DNA of 64,000 nucleotides from RYN-230 sp963770535 (GTDB lineage Bacteria; Actinomycetota; Actinomycetes; Streptosporangiales; Streptosporangiaceae): positions 2,480,001 through 2,544,000 of the forward strand of contig CAVYPZ010000003.1 of the NCBI GenBank assembly GCA_963770535.1. Reading direction: 5' to 3'. The position numbers were made by a program, and so were the translations under genes. Under the pieces are notes generated by a model. That model was not told where the DNA came from. It ran no database searches and saw only the letters and a program-made list of their open reading frames with translations. Shown one piece after another: positions 8,878 through 15,601 of this stretch (positions within the stretch are counted from its first letter, which is position 1; every line of letters begins with the position of its first letter).

Positions 8878-9669
8878 TCAGGCGAAGTAGTGGCCCTCCT
8901 TGAGGTCGGCGATCAGTCCCGGATGGGCCGGCCCCCAGCCGAGCAGGCCGCGCGTGACATTCGCCGGCGCGGGGCCGTCGATTCCCCAGAAGCCGCCGAG
9001 GAAGCCGACGTACTCCCCGGCCCGCTCGGGGGGGACGGAGATGGCGGGAATGCCGAGATGTGCGGCGAAGACCTCGGCGACCTCGCGGATCGGGACGCCC
9101 TCGTCGCCGACCGCGTGCAGCACCGACCCGGCCGGCGCGGATTCGAGCGCGAGGCGGAACAGGCGCGCGGCGTCGTCGCGGTGGACCGCCGGCCAGCGGT
9201 TGGCGCCGTCGCCGACATAGGCTGCGGCGCCCTTCGCGCGCGCGAAGCCGATCGCGGCCGGGATGAACCCGTTGTCCCCGCGGCCGTGCGTGGCTGGCGG
9301 CAGCCGCACGATCGAGGAGCGGACCCCGCTGGCGGCGAGCGCGCTGGCGTGTGGGCGTTGGCTATCCGCTCGTTGGCGCCGCTGATCGGGACCTCGCGAT
9401 CCCCGTCGGCCGCCGCCAGCGAAATCGCCGGCGAAGGCGATGTCGTGCTTGAACGCGAGGTGGACGACGCCGTCGGACGCGGCGGCGGCCTCGCGCAGGG
9501 TGCCGAGGTCATCGAGCGACCCCTGGCAGGCCCCGGCCCCCGCGGCCCGCAGGGCCCTGGCCGCCGCGTCGGAGCGGGCGAGCCCGGTGACCTCGTGGCC
9601 GGCGGCGATCAGCTCGGGGACAAGCCCGCGGCCGACCCAGCCCGACGCTCCGGTAACGAAAACGCGCAT
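8878..9669 (-). CDS. NAD-dependent epimerase/SDR with internal deletion and compensated frameshift
   Basis: 263 aa from the start MRVFVTGASGWVGRGLVP, which has GGAGG upstream. It belongs to the extended-SDR family whose members are usually about 290 aa and contain FKHDIAF and NRWPAVHRDDAARLFRLA, both present here. Between FAGDF and ASALAASGVRSS the frame is wrong: an extra base near 9415 shifts to a frame reading AAADGDREVPISGANERIANAHT, and a missing base near 9342 shifts back. About 30 residues expected here (the segment with the SASG-type active region) are absent. The protein is probably inactive, unless the indels are sequencing errors. Confidence 0.7.
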   Translation of the reverse strand: MRVFVTGASGWVGRGLVPELIAAGHEVTGLARSDAAARALRAAGAGACQGSLDDLGTLREAAAASDGVVHLAFKHDIAFAGDFAGGGRRGSRGPDQRRQRADSQRPHASALAASGVRSSIVRLPPATHGRGDNGFIPAAIGFARAKGAAAYVGDGANRWPAVHRDDAARLFRLALESAPAGSVLHAVGDEGVPIREVAEVFAAHLGIPAISVPPERAGEYVGFLGGFWGIDGPAPANVTRGLLGWGPAHPGLIADLKEGHYFA

Positions 9670-9721
9670 GGGGACCTCCAGGATGTGGCATCCGCCGGGC
9701 GGGTTCGCGGCAGGCGCCCTG

Positions 9722-10264
9722 ATGCCAGCCGTTATTGTTGACACGGTCGTACACACGGTCGAGCACGGGTTCGCCGAGGTGTCGTGGCGGCCCGTCGCTG
9801 CCGCTCTCGGGGTGTCGCCCACGACGCTGGTGCATCGCTTCGGCACGAAGGAGCAGATGCTCGAGGCCATCCTCGGGCGGCTGCGGGAGCGCATGGTCGC
9901 GGCGCAGGCCGACCTGCTCGGCGAGCAGCCCGGCCTGGCCGCGGCGGCGCGTGCGGCCTGGACGCGGACCTCGGACCCGCGGCAGTGGCCGGAGTTCAGG
10001 CTGTTCTTCGCGGTCTACGGGCGCGCTCTCCAGGCACCGCAGCAGTTCGCGGGGTTCCTCGAGCGGGTCGTGGCCGGCTGGATGAGCGCCCTGGTCAGCG
10101 CGCAGGGGCCAGGCACCGACCCGGCGGCCGCGACCCGCACGGCCACACTGGTGATCGCGACGATCCGCGGGCTGCTGCTCGACCTGCTCGCCACCGGTGA
10201 CCTGGACCGGGTCCAGGACGCGGCGGAGAGCTTCCTGGACAGCCTCGAAGGGCCCAGGTCATGA
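9722..10264 (+). CDS. TetR family transcriptional regulator
   Basis: 180 aa. TetR DNA-binding region with a short N-terminus: IVDTVVHTVEHGFAEVSWRP, then VAAALGVSPTTLVHRFGTKEQMLEA. The C-terminal domain (TRTATLVIATIRGLLLDLLATG) is a normal TetR ligand domain. The ATG at 9722 gives a slightly short first helix; reading further upstream would run into the divergent SDR start. Located 52 bp from that SDR, so it probably regulates it. Its stop overlaps the end of the convergent small membrane gene by 6 bp. Confidence 0.85.
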   Translation: MPAVIVDTVVHTVEHGFAEVSWRPVAAALGVSPTTLVHRFGTKEQMLEAILGRLRERMVAAQADLLGEQPGLAAAARAAWTRTSDPRQWPEFRLFFAVYGRALQAPQQFAGFLERVVAGWMSALVSAQGPGTDPAAATRTATLVIATIRGLLLDLLATGDLDRVQDAAESFLDSLEGPRS

Positions 10265-10558
10265 CCAGTGGCGCTGGGCGGGCACGGCCAGGTCGTCGCC
10301 GTCCGCGGCGCGGCTCTTACGGACGATCGTGAGCCCATCGACGGCTGCGACCGGCTCGGCCGGGATGAAGCCGCTGGTGGCTGTGCCGTTGGCCGCCGCC
10401 TGCCCGGAGGCTGCCCGTCTGGCGCGGTCGTGTGCCCGGGCCTCGCGGTAGCCGGGCGCAGGGTGCCGGTGCCGGAGGGTCAGCCACAGCGGGACGCCCA
10501 CGACAGCCAGCACGATCAGCAGGGCGATGGGCCAGTCGGCGGCGATGATGCCGTTCAT
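10259..10558 (-). CDS. Small single-pass membrane protein, 99 aa
   Basis: Not a family I can name. One strong transmembrane segment near the N-terminus (IALLIVLAVVGVPLWLTL, residues ~11-28) is followed by a positively charged stretch (RHRHPAPGYREARAHDRARR), predicting an N-out, C-in topology, then a variable tail. GAGGTGG precedes the ATG at 10558. Stop overlaps the convergent tetR by 6 bp. Confidence 0.65.
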   Translation of the reverse strand: MNGIIAADWPIALLIVLAVVGVPLWLTLRHRHPAPGYREARAHDRARRAASGQAAANGTATSGFIPAEPVAAVDGLTIVRKSRAADGDDLAVPAQRHWS

Positions 10559-10645
10559 GGTTCCACCTCACTTCCTGAGCCTGCCGAGCCGGCCGGCCCG
10601 GGCTGGTTACTGCTAACCCTGCCCCCATCCGTGCTGGTAAACGTG

Positions 10646-11014
10646 CTAGCCGCGTTCCCACGGCGCGTCCTCGCCCATCTTCTTGTAGTACTTGGCGAGA
10701 TGGCTCTTGACGCGGTCGATGTCCTGGTCGGGGAGGTCAACGCCGCCTCGCGAGCCTTGCATGACGTTTCCCGCGGCCATGATGCCCCGGGGCACGGCGC
10801 GGACCTTGCCGTCGATGACGTCGGCGATCAGGAGCTTGTAGGCGGTGAAGTTGCCGCTGTTCCCGCCGTCGTACCAGACGTGCACGTCCCGGTATTCCGC
10901 GTTCGGCTTATCCTCCGCGCCGGCCCACTCCCGGATCCGCTTCTCGGCCGCCGCGCCGTCCCATTCCCGGTCCCGGTCCGCCAGCGGATAGTCCTGGAAG
11001 GCTGTGACAGTCAT
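10646..11014 (-). CDS. Phage-type small protein (prohead-protease-associated-like domain)
   Basis: 122 aa with a perfect AAGGAGG upstream of ATG 11014. The pattern of EWDGAAAEKRIREWA, YKLLIADVIDGKVRAVPRG, MQGSRGGVDLP and a Lys/Tyr-rich HLAKYYKKMGEDAPWE end resembles a domain I associate with actinophage and prophage proteins near prohead proteases. The assignment is from memory of motif patterns. Here it is free-standing, with no other phage gene nearby. It lies beside the GNAT relic and outside the Tn7-like element. Confidence 0.6.
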   Translation of the reverse strand: MTVTAFQDYPLADRDREWDGAAAEKRIREWAGAEDKPNAEYRDVHVWYDGGNSGNFTAYKLLIADVIDGKVRAVPRGIMAAGNVMQGSRGGVDLPDQDIDRVKSHLAKYYKKMGEDAPWERG

Positions 11015-11084
11015 GAGGCCTCCTTACTCGTGGTCGGTATCGGTGCCCCGCAGCATCTGCCCCGCGCAGCCGGGATAAACGGCC

Positions 11085-11352
11085 GGCGTCCGGGCCATCC
11101 GGGCCGTCCGGGGCGACGCGGTGGTGATACCCGTGATGCGGGGTGAAACCCAGCCGCTGGTCCAGCGCCCGGGCGGCCTCGTTGCCGTCCTCCACCTGGA
11201 GGTAGAGGTGCCGGGCGCCGTGCGCGAGGGCCCGGGTCGGGGCGAACGCCTGCCAGGGCGCGGAGGTGAGCACCTGCCGGGCGACCAGGGGCAGCCCCGG
11301 CTGGCCGCGGTAGTGGTCATGACCGTCGCCGCGCCGGACCGCACGCCCCAGC
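11085..11352 (-). pseudogene. GNAT acetyltransferase relic, C-terminal part
   Basis: The C-terminal half of the acetyltransferase gene split by the Tn7-like element. Next to the junction the frame reads GVRSGAATVMTT (11347 down to ~11310), in frame with the N-terminal half at 15165-15449 once the insertion and one target copy are removed. Reading then jumps frame to YRGQPGLPLVARQVLTSAP and later to HGARHLYLQVEDGNEAARAL and LGFTPHHGYHHRVAP, motifs of the actinobacterial GNAT family with that C-terminus. Middle segments expected between these pieces are missing, so the gene also suffered internal deletions. Confidence 0.78.
11348..11352. repeat. 5-bp target site duplication, left copy (CCAGC)
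   Basis: CCAGC directly precedes the left TGTA terminus at 11353. The same five bases follow the right terminus at 15165-15169. Five-base duplications are the rule for Tn7-family transposition. Confidence 0.9.
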
Positions 11353-11460
11353 TGTAGGGATCCAGTGAAGATGTCATCTCTGCGCAGCTTTTCTGTCATC
11401 TGGGCGACTCGAATAGGCATCCTGGTGCGCAGGGAAGTTGTCATTTCCCTTCTGTCGGCC
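11353..11460 (+). repeat. Left end of Tn7-like element with spaced TGTCRTYT sites
   Basis: The terminal repeat at 11353-11379 contains the first TGTCATCT (11372-11379). Further copies lie at 11394-11401 (TGTCATCT) and 11439-11446 (TGTCATTT), with a weak one at 11453. The three good sites are spaced over ~75 bp, more widely than at the right end, mirroring the left end of Tn7. Confidence 0.8.
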
Positions 11461-11507
11461 AGGTGGGCCTGACTAGGCCGTCTTCGTCTGCCGGTCGTGG
11501 ACCTCGA

Positions 11508-12140
11508 TCATGTTTGTTCTGGCCGCTGCGGCTGGACGAGGGGGAGGAATATCCGGTCAACGATCTCGACCAGGGTGTCGTCGGGCACGGGCGCCTGGTT
11601 CACGAGCAGCTCGTGGCGTGCGAGGTCGACCGGTAGCGAGACGATGCGGGGGGTGAGGCGGCGGGGGTCGATCTCGCCGCGAGCGGTGGCCCGCTCAAGG
11701 ATCGCGCGCATGGCGGCATCGCCGGCGGCGCGGCCGTTGACGAGCTCCTTTTGCGCAGGGTCATCAGCCAAGTCGGCCAGCAGGCCGTGAAAGGTCTCCG
11801 GACCGAACTGCACCCAGCGTTCGGCCGCCCGGCGCAGCAGCGCGAGCACGTCAGCGCGTAGCTCGCCCGTGTCGGGCAGCGCACCGGAGAAGGCCGGCGC
11901 GTGCTGACGCATGGCGGCGATCACAAGTTCTGCTCGCCCGGTCCACCGGTTGTAGATCGCCTGCTTGCCGGTTTGCGCCCGGGCAGCGACTCCCTCGATC
12001 GTGAAGTCCCGGTAGCCGACCTGCATGAGCTCCTCCCAGGCAGCCCCGAGGATCGCCTGCTCCAGGACGGCGCCGCGCCGTCGCGGCCGGTTGCGGAAAC
12101 CGTCCCCCGGCTGCTCGGGCATCTGCTTCGTAGGCGTCAC
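11508..12140 (-). CDS. TetR/AcrR family regulator (transposon cargo)
   Basis: 210 aa. TetR helix-turn-helix at ~residues 22-70 (LEQAILGAAWEELMQVGYRD, FTIEGVAARAQTGKQAIYNRW) and a C-terminal domain of the TetR_C type found with efflux regulators. It starts with GTG at 12140 and overlaps the methyltransferase stop in the sequence GTGA, so the two are translationally coupled. Its first 27 residues are repeated at the N-terminus of the methyltransferase. Likely represses the cargo methyltransferase and MFS genes. Confidence 0.9.
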   Translation of the reverse strand: MTPTKQMPEQPGDGFRNRPRRRGAVLEQAILGAAWEELMQVGYRDFTIEGVAARAQTGKQAIYNRWTGRAELVIAAMRQHAPAFSGALPDTGELRADVLALLRRAAERWVQFGPETFHGLLADLADDPAQKELVNGRAAGDAAMRAILERATARGEIDPRRLTPRIVSLPVDLARHELLVNQAPVPDDTLVEIVDRIFLPLVQPQRPEQT

Positions 12141-12811
12141 CTCTTCCGCCCGGCAGTCAAGAGCACCGCGCCGGCAAGGCGCAGGGGGCGGTGCTGCCCG
12201 ATGACGTTCAGGCCCGCGTTCTCGAAGAGCCTTTGCCTGGAGTCCGCGTTGGGTCCAGGGAGCAGCGACGCCCGGACATGGGCAAGGATGAAAACCCCGC
12301 CGGGACGGAGAACTCTGGCGATCTCCCGGACGCCTGCCTGCTGGTCGGACCAGTGGTGGTGGGAGAACGTGCTGAAAGCCAGGTCAACGGCCGAGGCCCC
12401 TAGCGGCAGCGCGACCGCGTCGGCGACCTCGAAGCGGAACCGCGCATCGCCGCCGTGCTTCTTCCTGGCCTCGGAGATCATCAGCGGCGCAGCATCAATG
12501 CCGACAAGGTGCGCCTTCGGCCACTGTTGAGCCGCGCGCTCGAGGAGCCGCCCGGTTCCGCAGCCTACGTCGAGAACATCCTTGGGTGTCATGCCTGCGG
12601 CACTGGCGGCCTTCAGCGCCGCCGCGTGCGCCAGTCCGAAGAAAAACCACTGTTGTGCGCTGCGGTCGTAGCGGGGCGCCCAGCGGTCGAAGCGCTCGCG
12701 GCTCTCGCGATCGGCGTCCTTGGAATCGGGCTCCAAGACAGCGCCGTGCTGTCGAGGCCGGCTGCGGAAACCGTCCCGTGGCCCTGTCGGCTTCTGCTTT
12801 GTAGACGTCAC
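12137..12811 (-). CDS. Class I SAM-dependent methyltransferase with TetR-derived N-terminus
   Basis: 224 aa. The methyltransferase core is clear: VLDVGCGTGRLLERAAQQWP (SAM loop), VGIDAAPLMISEARKK (acidic residue after strand 2), VADAVALPLGA, and ARVLRPGGVFILAHV. The first ~27 residues, with DGFRSRPRQHGAVLE, match the start of the adjacent TetR (DGFRNRPRRRGAVLE), and the first ~80 bp of the two genes are near-identical. The GTG start at 12811 is chosen because it aligns with the TetR start. The substrate is unknown; the exporter and regulator suggest a small molecule or resistance role (inference). Confidence 0.87.
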   Translation of the reverse strand: MTSTKQKPTGPRDGFRSRPRQHGAVLEPDSKDADRESRERFDRWAPRYDRSAQQWFFFGLAHAAALKAASAAGMTPKDVLDVGCGTGRLLERAAQQWPKAHLVGIDAAPLMISEARKKHGGDARFRFEVADAVALPLGASAVDLAFSTFSHHHWSDQQAGVREIARVLRPGGVFILAHVRASLLPGPNADSRQRLFENAGLNVIGQHRPLRLAGAVLLTAGRKR

Positions 12812-12853
12812 GTCCTCTATGATACCTTGCGCGGCATGAAGACGCACCGTCTA
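12802..12853. promoter_or_regulatory. Divergent promoter region of methyltransferase and MFS genes
   Basis: Only 24 bp separate the GTG at 12811 and the ATG at 12836. A shared ATGATA gives back-to-back -10 candidates: TATGAT (12818-12823) rightward and TATCAT (12824-12819) leftward, the latter ~8 bases before the GTG, suggesting a leaderless methyltransferase mRNA. TAGACG (12802-12807) and CGTCTA (12848-12853) flank this, and AGACG-CAC-CGTCT forms a smaller inverted repeat at 12840-12852; both are candidate TetR sites. I found no good -35. Confidence 0.45.
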
Positions 12854-14334
12854 CTATCGCGGAGTTCCTTTCCGCCCCGGCCGGACCGGGCCGCACCCTC
12901 CGCCGCGTCTGCGCGGGAACCCGGCGGCGGTCGCGCCGGATGGTGGCCGTTGGCGGTGATCGCCTCGGCGCACCTGATGGCCGTCCTCGACTCGACGGTC
13001 ATGTTCGTTGCCCTGCCTTCGCTCCAGCACGGACTCGGTATGAGCACGGCCAGCCGGCAGTGGGTCGTGACCGCCTATACCCTCGCTCTCGCCGGCTTTC
13101 TCCTCCTCGGCGGGCGGCTGGCCGACCGGCTCGGCGCCCAGCGAACCCTCCTGGCCGGGGTGGCCGGCTTCGCCTGCGCGTCGGCGGTCGGCGGGGCCTC
13201 GGTCGATGGCACGATGATCATCGCGGCACGCGCCGTCCAAGGAGCGTTCGGGCGATGCTGATCTCCTCCACCAAGTCGCTGCTGGTGACCGTCTACTCCG
13301 ACGAGGACCAGCGCGCCCGCGTCATGGGCATCTTCAGCGCCACGATGGCTTCGGGCGGGGCGCTCGGGCTCGTCCTGGGCGGCGTGCTCACCAGCGCCCT
13401 GAGCTGGCGCTGGTGCCTCTATCTGAACGTCGCGCTCTCGCTGCTCGTCCTGATCGGCGGCCCCAGGGTCCTCCCGGCCCTCCGCGGTAACAAGCAGGTG
13501 CGGATCGACCTGCGCAGCGTCGTCTGCGCCGCGGCCGGGATGAGCGCGCTCGTCTATGCGCTGGGCGAGGCCGCCTCCGCCGGCTGGGGCTCAACTCAGA
13601 TCATCAGCTCGCTCGCTGTCGCCGCCGTCACGCTGACGGTGTTCGCGGCCCGCCAGATCGGGCACACCGACCGGCTCCTGCCCCTGCGGGTCGTGCTCGA
13701 CCGCAACCGCGGCTGGGCCATGATCGGCCTGATCGTCAACGGGGTCAGCACCTACGGCATGATGCTCATCCTCACCTATCAGCTCCAGTCCGTCATGGGC
13801 TACTCGGCGCTGCAAACGGGGCTGGCCCTGATCCCCTTCGCCCTCGCCGCGTTGCCGGTCGCCGCCCTGATCGCCCCCTGGCTGATGACCCGCGTCCCGC
13901 CCAGGTGGCTGATCACCGCCGCCATCGCGGCCGAGGCCGCCGGGCTGGTCCCGCTCATCTGGCTCACGCCTCGCAGCGGCTACCTGCCACTGGTCCTAGC
14001 GGCCAGCCTGATCGAGGGGATCAGCACCGGCGTCGCCACGCCGGCCACCCTCAACACCGCGCTCGCCGGCGTCCTGCCCTCCGATCGCGGCGCTGCCGGC
14101 GCGGCCACGAGCGTGGCGGGCCAGTTCGGCTCATCCATCGCCGCCGCCCTCCTCAACACCATCGCGGTCACGGCCGCCGCCTCCTACCTCACGCTCCATC
14201 CCGCGGCCGGCATCCTCACCGGCACCGTCCACGGCTTCACCGTCGCCATGATCTGGGGCGCGTTGATCACGCTCGCAGCCGCCCTCCCGATCGCGTTCTT
14301 CGTCAACGCCAAGACACCGGCACGGAAACAGTGA
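12836..14334 (+). CDS. MFS drug exporter, DHA2/EmrB-QacA type (frame broken once)
   Basis: About 499 codons. The first part reads WWPLAVIASAHLMAVLDSTV with the DHA2 motif C-like LDSTVMFVALPSL and motif A GGRLADRLGAQR, ending VQGAFGRC-stop at 13261. The next frame continues as AMLISSTKSLLVTVYS and carries the remaining ~11-12 membrane segments to 14334, so the fold is a 14-helix proton antiporter. A single G is missing at ~13250 (TTCGGGCGATGCTG, where GGGGCG would restore GAML). Either the gene is inactive or this is a homopolymer error. Cargo of the Tn7-like element, divergent from the methyltransferase. Confidence 0.8.
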
Positions 14335-14558
14335 TGGAGACGTGGTAACCGCCCCCGCCCGGCCGCACCGAGGCACACCCGCCGCTCTCTGACGGATTCC
14401 TCGGGCAAAGCCGTGACCACCAGGCAGACGGACCGATCACCGCAACGACAACTCGCCCAGGCAACGGCTGAACGCGCAGACGGCGCGGCAAAAGGCGACT
14501 GACATGCACCCTCCCCGAAGACCCTCACCGCACAGGCTCGGGGTCCCTCCGGACCGGA

Positions 14559-15008
14559 CTACTTACCCAGGAACCGGGCGGAGGTCGAGGTAGTCGCGGC
14601 CCAGGCCAGCGCGTCAGCCACCTTCGGGACCGCCAGCTGATCGGCGGGCTTGACGTTGACCACGCGCACGCCGCCGTCACGGCCGATGAGCAGGAAGTCC
14701 GGGACATGCCGCCGCGTCCGCCCCTGGGACGGCGCCGTGACCAGGAACGGCTGCGCCGCGATCGCCGTCACCTGCGGGTCGAAATCGGCCAGCAGCAGCC
14801 GCGCCAGCTCAAGCCGGCTCTCATACACCACGTGCGCGCCGGTCGTTGCCGACCAGTACCAGCCCGAATAGTGGGCCTGGCCCTGCCGCCACCGGAACAC
14901 CCGCCACGGCCGCCCGGCCGCCAGCATCTCCGCAGGAATCAGCGCCAGGTCAGCCGTCGACTCCTTCCCGGCGGCATCCCTGAAGCTCACCACTGCATGG
15001 CCCGCCAT
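14559..15008 (-). CDS. tnsA: TnsA-like heteromeric transposase endonuclease subunit, short
   Basis: 149 aa with GAGGAGG five bases before ATG 15008. It has the PD-(D/E)XK core of TnsA, the nuclease that cuts the non-transferred 5' strands in Tn7: E63 in YESRLELARLLLADFDP, D104 in RRHVPDFLLI and K120 in VRVVNVKP. Spacing is close to that of Tn7 TnsA (E63, D114, K132). The protein stops soon after VADALAWAA, so the C-terminal region that in Tn7 contacts TnsC is absent. It lies just inside the right end and points inward. Without TnsB it cannot transpose the element alone. Confidence 0.85.
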   Translation of the reverse strand: MAGHAVVSFRDAAGKESTADLALIPAEMLAAGRPWRVFRWRQGQAHYSGWYWSATTGAHVVYESRLELARLLLADFDPQVTAIAAQPFLVTAPSQGRTRRHVPDFLLIGRDGGVRVVNVKPADQLAVPKVADALAWAATTSTSARFLGK

Positions 15009-15086
15009 CCAGCCTCCTCGCACGTTGCGTGCAGGGGAGGCAGCGCTACGGCAGGAAGCTGGTCAAACCCGGCGACGCCGCGCCGC

Positions 15087-15164
15087 AGACGACAAGTAGC
15101 CGCACAAACGACATCCGAAACGACAGGTAGGCGGTCCAGATGACATCTTCACCGGACCCCTACA
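15087..15164 (-). repeat. Right end of Tn7-like element with clustered TGTCRTYT sites
   Basis: The terminal repeat is 15138-15164. On the minus strand, core motifs read TGTCATCT (15145-15138), TGTCGTTT (15125-15118), TGTCGTTT (15113-15106) and TGTCGTCT (15094-15087): four sites within 60 bp. Tn7 has the same asymmetry, four packed TnsB sites at its right end. Confidence 0.8.
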
Positions 15165-15169
15165 CCAGC
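15165..15169. repeat. 5-bp target site duplication, right copy (CCAGC)
   Basis: Matches 11348-11352 exactly and lies directly outside the right terminus ACA at 15162-15164. On the minus strand it encodes part of the Gly-Trp at the point where the GNAT gene was split. Confidence 0.9.
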
Positions 15170-15449
15170 CCTGCCTGGCGAGGAAGCGGCCGACCGGAGC
15201 CGCCTGCGGCCGGCCCGCCGGGTGGGGAACAGCGATCATGGCCGGCAGGCCGCGGGCCTCGTATCAGTCACGCACCGCCGCGGCGGCCCGGTCCAGCGGG
15301 CGCCCCGGATCACCGGCAGCCAGGGCACTGTTCGCCCGCCCGGTGAACCCGCCCGCGGCGCGCAGCAGCCAGTCGCCCAGCCGGCCTTCCTCCGGCGCCC
15401 GCCAGCCGAGCGCCGCCCGCTGCTCGAGATCGGGGATCGAGATGGCCAC
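15165..15449 (-). pseudogene. GNAT acetyltransferase relic, N-terminal part
   Basis: Reads MAISIPDLEQRAALGWRAPE, then DWLLRAAGGFTGRANSALA and ends at AVRD-stop, after which the same frame continues as YEARGLPAMIAVPHP and FLARQGW up to the transposon. The stop at codon 62 is TGA where the family has Trp (AVRDWY), so a single G-to-A change. Codon 95 (Trp) lies exactly at the insertion point, and joining to 11347 gives FLARQGWGVRSGAATVM in frame. The relic thus combines a nonsense change, the insertion and downstream deletions. Confidence 0.82.
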
Positions 15450-15501
15450 GGGTCACAGGGTGGCGCGCCGGCGGCTCCGCGGCCAGTTGGCCCGGTAATG
15501 C

Positions 15502-15546
15502 CGGAATTAATAAGAGGGCGGCCTCCTTATTACGCAATAAGGAGGC
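15502..15546. promoter_or_regulatory. AT-rich overlapping hairpins upstream of the 995-aa repeat protein
   Basis: GCCTCCTTATT (15521-15531), loop ACGC, and AATAAGGAGGC (15536-15546) form a perfect 11-bp stem. The same left arm can instead pair with AATAAGAGGGC (15509-15519) just upstream, so two exclusive hairpins are possible. It lies ~55 bp before the start at 15602 and downstream of the divergent GNAT relic start. It could be an operator, attenuator or terminator; there is no U-run. A -10-like TATTGT at 15589-15594 would make the next gene leaderless. Confidence 0.5.
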
Positions 15547-15601
15547 GGCGAGTGCTCTTCACTGCCACCGGCGGTCAGCTGGCCTCTGTATTGTGTAATT
15601 C

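Larger units (their letters stand above)
11353..15164. mobile_element. Tn7-like element with TnsA gene, methyltransferase and MFS cargo
   Basis: A 3,812-bp element bounded by 27-bp inverted repeats (11353-11379 and 15138-15164, two mismatches) that begin TGTAGGG and end GTGAAGATGTCATCT, flanked by a perfect CCAGC duplication. Both ends carry reiterated TGTCRTYT motifs, the layout of TnsB binding sites. A TnsA-type endonuclease gene starts ~155 bp inside the right end and points inward, as tnsA does in Tn7. The rest is a TetR-methyltransferase operon and a divergent MFS gene. TnsB, TnsC and target selectors are absent, so it is probably a deletion derivative mobilised in trans. It interrupts a GNAT gene that can be rejoined in frame. 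Confidence 0.88.

Noticed and set aside
10646..11014. A prophage.
   Set aside because: Only one phage-type domain, with no integrase, attachment sites, terminase or structural genes in the neighbourhood.
14184..14558. A further gene between the MFS and TnsA genes in the transposon.
   Set aside because: No frame has a ribosome site or a recognisable motif; 14335-14558 is treated as non-coding, though a CAACGACA at 14443 resembles an end site.
15140..15346. Frame starting MTSSPDPYTS just inside the right end, matching MTSSLDPYSW at 11377 on the other strand.
   Set aside because: The similarity is fully explained by the inverted terminal repeats; neither frame is a gene.
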